Shown one piece after another: positions 20,393-30,400 of a DNA stretch of 64,000 bases. The DNA comes from Monocercomonoides exilis (taxonomy: Eukaryota; Preaxostyla; Oxymonadida; Polymastigidae). The DNA is taken from contig LSRY02000010.1 in assembly GCA_001643675.2 (NCBI GenBank), forward strand, positions 527,501 through 591,500, in the 5' to 3' direction. The translations under genes were made by a program, and so were the position numbers. The notes beneath the pieces are model-generated. The model was given only the letters and a program-made list of their open reading frames with translations, ran no database searches and was not told the origin of the DNA. The stretch's first letter is position 1. Each line of letters opens with the position of its first letter.

Positions 20393-22639
20393 CATTTTCG
20401 AAAAGATCAAAATACAATGTTTTGGTCCGCAGGAATTGTGCAAAAGACGATGTATTCTGTAACTTCCATGAAACTCTGAGAACAATTTATAGTTTCAATT
20501 GGGAAAGAGCTCCTTCTTTGTCGCTTCGAAATGAGCATGAAAACGTGCTGTTTTTGCTATTTTTGTATTTTGAATGCGATTGTCTTCATCCACGGAAAAA
20601 ATGATCAGCCCCAGGCTTAAGAGTTATGCTTCTGTGTGGTGTGTATTTTGTTTTTTATCATTCTTTGCAAAGAATTTGATTTTGTTGAAATACAAAAAGC
20701 TTGAAAACTGCTGATGGATACACAAAAACGTCAAATCGTGATGTTTGCCAACAACAAAATACAATTTTTTCTTTGTTCAAAGGAGATGTTGGCTTTGCAA
20801 GATTGAAATCATTTTTGACAACTTCAATCATAGAAATTTATTTCTATCAAGATTGCAATCTAAATGGTGATGAAAGTTATTGTGACTGATGAACTTATTG
20901 GAATAGAACATTCGGAAAATGTTGGGCATTCAACTTCTCCTCGATGGCACATATTGTTCAGCATTGTTGAATTTTGTAATTAGAGGAAAAATGCTTGAAA
21001 ATTTGTATTTGCCAGCTCTAATTCATTGGAAGGCATTCAGTCAATCTTATTGCAAATGGGTTTTCTGATTTGCAGTTTGTTCAGAGAATATTTGCATTCT
21101 TTTCCATTTCATTGCTGTTCCTGTTATCATTCAATTTCTGGAAAAGCAAGTTCATTGATGAAAAACCATTTGATGTTCCTTTGAATGAACAAAGTGGATT
21201 TTGAAAATCATCATTATTGAGGCAGGGTGGATCCTTTGCTATCCTTCATCTTCTTTGTGACAGATGCAATCAAAAAAAAGGAGAAGAATTTTTGATGCCT
21301 TGTATTGGCTGAATTTTCAATTTTTTTCATTCATGCAAATGAAAAGTTAATGCCAAAAGAGAACAAAGGAAAAATGGAGTTCTCAAGAAAGATGAAGCAG
21401 TTGCATGAGATTTGGAAATATCAAATTCAACATCAAAAGAAGAAAATGGCTTTGGATGGAAAGGTTGTGTTCATTCAATACATGCCTTTAGGAGTCTTAT
21501 CAATTGGAAAATAAAAAGAGGTATTTTATATTTGTTTGTATCTATTGTTTGAAATCAATTTATTTTTTTTTCTTTTATTCTGGATTAATTGATTTTTATT
21601 TTATATTAGCACGTAGACAGATGGAAATGTGCAACATTCAGATTTTGAAATGATAATCAGCAATTGTGACAAATCAGGAGCTGAAGGGAATTATCTTTTT
21701 TGGATTGTTCAAGTTATTTTAAGACAACTACGAAAGAAGGAAGGAAAGGAGGAACAATGAAATCGGAGCTAATTTCACACTTTGAGGATACAAATTCTCA
21801 GAGAGATGAAGTGAGAAGACAATTTGGTTTGATTTTTTTATTTCACTGTTTTTGTTAAAAATCCTTTTTTTGGAATGTGAATTTCAACAGGAATTGTTCT
21901 TTTTCAAATTTGGAGTTGAATATTTCTATCTGCACAGCATTCCAAAGGATTCATCTTTCATCCACTATCTTTGCATTAACTGTCATTTCTTTTCGAGAAA
22001 TGAACGGGAACTGTACTGACTCACAGGATGAAAGAATTTGAAAACGAATTGACAAAACAAAGGACACTTGGAAACAATTTTTGAGAGGAAGCAATGAGTC
22101 AGAAAATGAAAGATTGAAATGAGGTTTGAGATGACAAGCTGAAATGTATTTTTGAAAAATAATAAAAAAGTTTGATGATAGAAAAGTGAGAACATGGAAT
22201 AACAACTTGTTGCATTTGCTCACCTTTTTTATCTCATATATTTTTTTTGAATGTTTGTATTTCTTTCTCATTGTGCCTTTTTGTTGATTATTCATTGTTT
22301 TTGAATGAAAAAGCTGTTTGCTCCATTTTTTTTTGAACCTTTAATATTAGAATGAAAAAAGAAATGGATCACAACAGTTTCTGAATTCATTTGCAGTTGG
22401 TATTTAGCGCATTTATTGTTGTTTCTGAAGAGTTCAAAATTGAAAAAATATTCATTCAAATAATTCTTATTATTGATGATTCAAAAAGTGTGCATTCATC
22501 ATTTATTCTTTCATGAAACATCTTATTGTTTACAAATTTTGAATTTTTCAGGAAAAAAGAAGAAAAGATGAATGATTTATCAAAATGACCCATTACAGAA
22601 TAACTCGATTGAGAAAAAACAGAATAAAAAGAGAATCGA
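20393..22639 (+). promoter_or_regulatory. Duplicated 5' region of beta-helix gene A
   Basis: This 2.2-kb upstream stretch is conserved in copy B. The last few hundred bases before the ATG are essentially identical between copies, including a TTTTTCAGG at about 22545, which could be a 3' splice site in the leader. Small open frames in both copies (20701-20889, 21305-21514) start at TTG and accumulate amino-acid changes freely, so I do not call them genes. Confidence 0.45.
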
Positions 22640-25600
22640 ATGCGAAATCGAGTATTTGTTGTTTTGAGTTTTGTTGCCTCTGCATCCATATTGCAATGTC
22701 AGTGCATGTCCTTGGGTTCAACAATTGAAGATGCATCCTCGAAGGAGAGAGAGCAGGAAAACGAAATGATTCCTGCATGCAAATATTCCTTTGATCATGG
22801 TGTGTTTGAGATGAAAACATTTGATACAAAAAACAAGGAAATGAATTGTTCCCTCAAAAATGGAGACAGCGAAGGAGCTGATGAAAGAAAAGAGGTTTTG
22901 ATGAAAAACAAGGAAAACAAAACAAAAGTGAGGAGCAATGATCCTTTTGATGAAAAATGTGAGGATTGTGCAAATACTGAAAATTTGAGAGTGAGTGGAA
23001 AGGGGAATGGATTTGGGAGAAGTGAGATGAAAGGATGTGTGGTTTTGAAGAATTCGTCAGTGCTTTTGAGAGGATTGGGGATGGGCTGTGGAGATGGAAA
23101 AGGCATTGCCTGTGCTTGGAGCGAAAGTGAGATTGCGATGGATGGATGTGGGGTGATTGTGGAAGGTGATGTTTCTCCATTGGATTTGAAGGGAAGCTGT
23201 GCAACATTGGTGAATATCTCTCTCAAAACTTCAAAAACTCAATTCCCTCAAATTCCTCCTCTTTTTGCTTCAAATCCATCTGAGGATCGTTTGCAATGTT
23301 TTGGAAGAGTTTCGATTTGTTCATCTCGTTTTTCTTCAATGACACTTTCTTCAGCACCATTTTTGTCATCACCATCCATTGAGAGTGCTTCACTCTCAAA
23401 CATGGTTTTTTCCAACATTTCGATATCTCCATCTTCTCGAGGATCTGTTTCAGCATCTTGTTGGGAATGCTCCACTTTGATGGATGGCTGCTTATTCTTA
23501 TCAGTTTGTGATGTGTATGATGGAGGAATCATCCAATCAATCAATTCTCCACTTTCATCGCTGGTTGTTTCAAACACCTCATTTGTTTGGTGCTGCCGCA
23601 CAAGAAATGTGGAATTCATTGGAAGCGAAGATAACAAGAAATCCCCAGGAAGGCAGAATTTAACAGATAATGGAGCAAACACATTCACTTGGTGCGAATG
23701 GAACGGATCAAAGACTACTGGAAATATGGATGATTTTTCTGATAAAGCATCGAATGGAGGTGCGATTTTTATTCATGGATTATCATCAGGGTCGCTTTCA
23801 GTGAAATTTTGTTCATTCAATGACTGCACCGCATATTTGTGCGGAGGTGGAATTATGTGCTTTATTATTAATTCCATCAAAATTGAGAACAACTCGTTCA
23901 ATGTCTGTGCTGCTCAAACCAGTTTTGGAGGAGGGATGTATGTAAATTCGATATCGTCATGCGTCAGGATCAGTGATTGTGAATTTCAGAGATGCGCAGC
24001 AAATAGCCGTGGAGGAGGGCTTTATCTTGATAATTTTAATGTCTCTGGATCTAACTGTATTGATTCAGAAAGTGACAAAGGGGAGAGTGCGTGTGTGTTT
24101 GAGTGCTCATTCACTTCTTGCTCAGTAACAACAATACTTGGTGGTGGGATATGCTGTTACAATGTCCCATCAGCATTCAAAATGAGGAGTATTCAGTTCA
24201 TCTCATGTTCAGCAATGTCAATTGGCGGTGGTTTGAGATTTGATCCAAACCAACAAACAGCTCCGAGAAACAACATTTATTGTTATTTCTTCTTCTTCCA
24301 CGATTGCAGATGTAGTGATTCTACTCCATATGGTAATGATGTGTTTATCCAAGACACTTTCAATTTCTTTTTGTCAAATAATCCGTTTCTTGAATCATAT
24401 ACAACGAATACAAATGATAGGAAAGTGCACTACCAGTATTATAACGGAAACAGTTGGGTGGATCAGCACATAGAAAAGAAATGGTGGTTGAAGGAATGGA
24501 TGAAGGATCGGTGTGTTGGGGTTGGTGGAAGCGACACAAACAATCTGTGTGGGATGAGCGAGGCAGCTCCGTGCAAGACAGTGGGGCATGCGGTGGGGTT
24601 GAGCATGGCGCAGCTGAGCTCAACGATCACAGCGCTGGTTGGGAGGCATGCGAGCGAAGAGAAGACGATCAGTGTTGGGGAAAAGAAGATTTCTGTTGTT
24701 GGGAAAGGGAAGACAGTGAGTGTGATTGGAACGAATGCTCTCTCTTCGTCTTCGACAACGCTGTTTAGCATATCTTCTGGTCAACTGGAGGTGGAGCATG
24801 TGGGGATCGATCACAACGCGACAAGAAGTCCATCGCCGAGTGTATTTGTTGTTACTGATGGAAGTGGATCACTTTCATTGGAGGATGTGCTGATCTCAGG
24901 AATAATTGGAGGAAGTGTTATATCAGCATCTGTATTTGAAGTGGCATTGAGACAGTTGAAGATGGTTGATGTGGATATCAAAAATATAAAAATGAATCAA
25001 CCACTATTTGCCGAACCATCATCAGCTGGATCGTCATCAGGAGAGAGTTTGCTGGGGAATGTGACAATTCGGAATGTGAATCGGACAGAGGGTGATGGGG
25101 CTGTAATGGCAAAAAGTGTGAAGGAAAGAGAGACATTTGTGGTGTGGAATATAACAATGGATGGATGTGAGTGCATGAATGGGAATGGCGGAGGGATAAA
25201 AGTTGAGTTGGAAGCGCCACCAAGCAAAGTTCGAATTGGAGATTCAACATCACACAGTGGAGGAGCAACAGCATTTAATCGATGCAGTTGCAGAGGATAT
25301 GGAGGAGGGGTGATGCTATTTCTGGCAGATAACTCATTTGATTTTACGATATCATCAGTGAGTTTTGTTGGTTGCAGTGCAACATCGGGAGGGAAAGATG
25401 TGTATGTGAATGGGAGCAGGCTGGTGAGTGGGACAATAACAGCCACAAAGCTGAATTTCTCGAGAAATGTTTCTATTTATGATGAGTTAATGGGATATGA
25501 CCGGAACGAGATAGGGATGGGAATATTCCCATTGAATGTGTTTTTGGAGACATTTTCAGGAGCAGCACATGTGGGGAAAGAGGTGAATGGGTGTGGAGGA

Positions 25601-27480
25601 TATGACTCGTGGTTTTGTGGGTTTGGGTATTTTCCATGTTCCACAATCGCGTTTGCTGCTCAAAACAGATTCAGTTCGTCAAAGAAGAATATTGTGTTGG
25701 ATCCAGGGTTTGAGCTGGGAGAAGTTGTGTCGATGGCAGGGTCATATGAATGGGAGGTGTATTGTGGGATTAACAAGACGAATGTGAATGTGAAGGTGCC
25801 GAGTGGAATGACATCATCGTGTTTGATAAATGTTCAGAGTTCAAGTTCAATAAAGAACATTGGGTTCCAAATTCCATTTTCGTTATCGAGTGCAACATCG
25901 CTCATTACTTCGACAAGCTCATCACTCACACTCACAGACTGTTCAGTTGCTCATTCATCAGAGAGCACATCGAGTGTGAACTTTGGATACAGCATTGTGA
26001 ACGCGCAGAGTGGGAGTCTGAACATGGAACGATTTGTGATTAGCGGAGCACTTGTGTTTGGAGCTCATTCAGCGATTGAATTTTGTGAAGGGATGACGAG
26101 TGTGATTTGTTCAGGATGCAACATCAGTGGAGTTGTGAAGAATAGTGGAGATGGAGGATGGATGAAAGGAACAGTTGGAACGAGTGGAACATTGACGGTT
26201 GATGGATGCAATGTGAATGGGTGCGGTTGTGTTGGAGGAAATGGAGGAGGAATGCATATTGGATTGAAGGGAAATGGGAAAGTGGTTGTGAATGGGTCGA
26301 GTGTGATTGATGGGAATAAGGCAGAGAATAATGGAGGAAATGGAGGGAGAGGAGGAGGGATGTTTATGTTGATGGAGAGCGAAGTATCCCGATTGACAAT
26401 TGGGCAGAATGTTGAGTTTTTGAAAGATCACGGGAATATGGCAGAATATGGGAAGGATGTGTTTGTTCATTGTGGGAGTGGAGTGTTTTTGGAATCAAAA
26501 GTGAATACAGACACATTTGCCTTTTTTGACTCAAGCACCATTCCATCAGATGTGCTGAAACTGAGTGGGAGTGAAAATGGGGATGAAAGTGGAGTGATTC
26601 CACTGTTTGTGTATTTGTGCACAATGGGAACAAAAGTGATTGTTGATGGGAGTGGAGGAAATGGGATGGACCACAACCACTGTGGATTTGAGAAATTTGG
26701 CTGTTTGACAGTTGATTATTGTGCAAACTCAAGAATGAGCAGCACTGTGAATGAAATAGAGATTGTCTCATCTTCATCAATAACGAAGGAAATAACAGGA
26801 CCATCATTTGGCGTGAGTATTTCAGGCAGAATAACATCATCAGCGGGGGAGAGGATGGGAGTGAACGTGAGTGATGGAGGATCAGCCACACAAGATTATC
26901 TTATTGGATGTTCGAGTTCACTGACAATGAGGAGACTTTCATTTGTTGTGAAAGGTCAGTTGAATTCAAGGAGAAGTGCATTCATCCATTCAACATCAAC
27001 GCTCAATGTGACGAACTGTTCAGCCTCATTTGAAAGTGGGGCAATGACTGATGGAAAGATAGGATACAGCATCATTGACATGGCAGGAGGGAATCTGATT
27101 GTTGATGGATTTGTGATGGAAAGTTCAGTGATATTGAATGGGAAATCACCTATATCAGTGACAAATGGAGTGAAACTGGAGATTATGAATAGCAGAGTGA
27201 GAGGAGTGGAAATAACTGGGGTAGATGGGGGATGTTTGAATGTGGAGATAAAAGAAGGAGGAAGTGTGAAAATTGAAGGATGCAATTTTTCATCAACATG
27301 TTCGGGTGGAAGTGGGATGAAAGGAGGAGGGATGATGATATCAGTGGGGAAGGGAGTAAACTTGGAAATGAAAAATGTGAATTTGTCTGAATGTGAAGTG
27401 CTATCAAGTGAGGATGTGAATGGAGGGAGAGGATTGGGAGGAGGGATGTTTGCTAAGTTTGCTGAAGAGATTGGATCATT
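20393..27480 (+). repeat. Segmental duplication, copy A
   Basis: Similarity to copy B (from 54046) starts at CATTTTCGAAAAGATCAAAATAC and runs through 2.2 kb of non-coding DNA and about 4.8 kb of coding sequence. The two are direct repeats with an offset of about 33.65 kb. Small indels shift the offset between 33,643 and 33,658. Identity is uneven: near-perfect around the start codon, poor at about 23700-24650, high again from 24760 and perfect at about 25225-25795. Confidence 0.9.
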
Positions 27481-30400
27481 TGCGATGGAAGGAATGACAT
27501 TTGAAGGATGCAACTCATGGAAAGGGAAGAATTTGTTTGTTTCAGGATGTGATCTGAGTGAGATTGTGAAAAAGGATCACATCAAATGGGAGATGAGTTC
27601 AGAGGAGTTGGGATCGTTGGATGAGCTGTGTGGATGGGAGAGGAAGACAACAGGAGAGGGATATGTGATTCCACTGGTTGTGTATTTGTGGGATAATTGG
27701 AGTGGGAATGGGTTTGTTTCGAAAGAGGCAGGAGGAGACTTCAGTGAATGTGGATTTTCTGAAGCGCCATGTTCATCAGTTGATCATCTGATTTCACTGC
27801 GATATGCAACACTTGGGGAAGGGGAAACCTCTATCAGCATTGTGGGATCAGGATTGCTTCAAAAATCAATATCTTTGCAATCATCATCATTATCAATAAC
27901 TCCTATTGTATCAATTGAGGGGAGTGAGAAAGGAACAGTTCTGAAAGTGAGAGAAATGGATGATGAGGGAATTGGAGAGTCGATGATAACATCGAATATT
28001 TGTCTTTCTTTCATGAACCTGTCATTTTCTCTACCAAATGAATTGGGGAAGCATTTATCATTTATCCAATCATATTCCTCCTCTTCTGCAACACTTTCAA
28101 TTGTGAGCTGTTCTTATATTTGTGAGGATTCAACAAAAGAAACGAAGTATTGTTTGATGAAAGTGGATGGAGGAAGTGTTATGATTGAGGATTGCTCTCT
28201 TTCTCAGTTCGTTCTGGCAAAAGGGTTTTTGGAGTTTGCTCCAGAAGTGGATGTGATTGATGTGGCGAATCTTACGATATCGAGCACATCCATATCTGAA
28301 AAGAGTCTGATTTCACTGGGAGAGCAAGCTCAGGAAAGCAGATGGAATAAGAATGGAGAAGTAAATTCAAAGACGATGATGAGAATGAACAGCTCAACCT
28401 TCACAAACATCACATGCGAAGGGAACAACCCATGCGCTGTGAATGTGGATTCGTTTTCAGTTGGAATGGAATGCGTGATGGAAGGATGCGTGTTGACGAA
28501 GTGCATGAGCGAGATGAGCGAGGAAGGTGGAGGAGTGAAGGTGTGTCTGAAGGGTGGAGAATCAGATCTGAAAGTGAGTGGATGCTCATTTGTGATGTGT
28601 GAGTGTTCAACGGTGAATGGGAGAGGAGGAGGAGTGATGATTGATGCACTTGATCCAAATGAGGGATGCATTGATACAAAAATACCACCACTTGGACTGA
28701 GATTGGAGAACATCCGATTTGTGATGAACGAGGCATTTGTGGGGAAGGATATGTTCATCAAGTGCCACTCGATTGCAGAGCAGGTGAATGAAACGCTGTT
28801 TGTGCTTGACTTCAGCCAGGATGCTCTGAAGTCGAACAACTCAATTTGTGGGAGGGATGCAGTCAATGAGATTGATGTTGATCTGATTCCGCTGATCACA
28901 TTCTTTCACTCAGCTCAGGTGCTTGTGAGTGTGAATGGAAGCGATAGCAGACAGTGTGGAGCACAGAATACTCCGTGTCGGAGCATCAGTTATTGTTTAA
29001 AGCATATTGAAAAAAGTCTTTTGAACGTGATGTGGATTGATGGAGAATGCTTGATTGGTGGAGAGTGTGAGGTAGGAGATTTGAATGTGAAATCATTGAA
29101 GAGAACATATGCAACCATCCATTTCAATACAAGGATTGATGAAACAGGGAGCGAAGGGAGTGCGATTGTGTTTTTGAATGAGTGTGCTGTGGAGAGGTGT
29201 GAATTTGTGTTTGGGGAATCATTTGAAGGAGTTCAGGAAAGTATTTTGAAAGAAAAGGATGGGGAATTGGAGATTTCTGAGTGCAGATTTAGCTCAGCAA
29301 CGATGGATCTGATGATGAAGAACACGATTGTGAGTGTGGAGAGTGGAGAGCTGAAGATTTCAGAAACAATATTTGATGGGATTTGCACCTCAGAGCCAAT
29401 TCTATCATTAACAAAAGAGGGAACGATTGTAGTTTTTGAAACAAACATCTCAGAGATTGTGTGTGAGAGTGATGTTGTTTGCATTGGAGGGAAGGCAGAG
29501 GCAGAGATGAAGGAAGTGAATTTTGAGAATATCTCTGTGGTTATTGAAGGAAGTGCGATGAGGTTGGATAGAGCTGAAAAAGAGGTGAGTATGCTGAACT
29601 GCTCTTTTGCGAAATGCAGGAGCACAAAAGAGAAGGGGAGAATGATGGAGATCTGTGAGTGTTTGGATGTGAGGATTGGATCATGCGTGTTTGATGGAAG
29701 TGAAAATGAGAGAAATGAATATCATTTGAATGAAGAAGAGGAGATGTGCAGGTGGGATGGATCTCTTGTGGATGTTGTGAAGAGTTCAGTGATGATGAAA
29801 GACACAACAATCTCGAATTCACCAGATGGTGGAATAACAATAGGTGGAGGGGAAATAACTGTTAATGATGGAAGATTTGAGAACAACAATCCATCAATTG
29901 AGGGATATCCATCACTGAGAAGAAATATCATTTGTTCAGATTCAGGATCATTGATCATCACAAGTTTGAAAGGAGGAGATGGAGTTTTGCCAAATTCATC
30001 ACTTTGGATGTTGAATGAAGGGTGCAGTTTTGAAGGGATTGCTTCTGAGAGAGATTCATCGTTATTCATTCCCGTTCTGGAAAGTGTGGAAGCAAAGGAA
30101 GAGACAGATAGAATGAAGCTGACATTCAAAGGATTGCTTCTTTTTCCATGCAATCTGTCATTCTCAGTTGTGAAGAAGAAGGGAGAAGAGAAAGAGATTG
30201 AACATTATGATTTTGATTCAAATGGATTCTTTTCGGAAATAGAAGTTGAAGGAAGTGTGGCAAAAGATCTGATCAGCAGTTGTGGAGATAAAACAGAAGT
30301 GAGTGTGCATGTTTTGTTTGGGAATGATGAATCTCCTTCATCAACACATTCAATCGTTCTGAAGAATGCAAGTGAAAGTCAGTCAAGTGGAAATGAAAGA

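Noticed and set aside
21305-21514. Small gene conserved in both duplicates (also 54960-55247)
   Set aside because: It starts with TTG, the C-terminal end differs between copies, and conservation is explained by the recent duplication.
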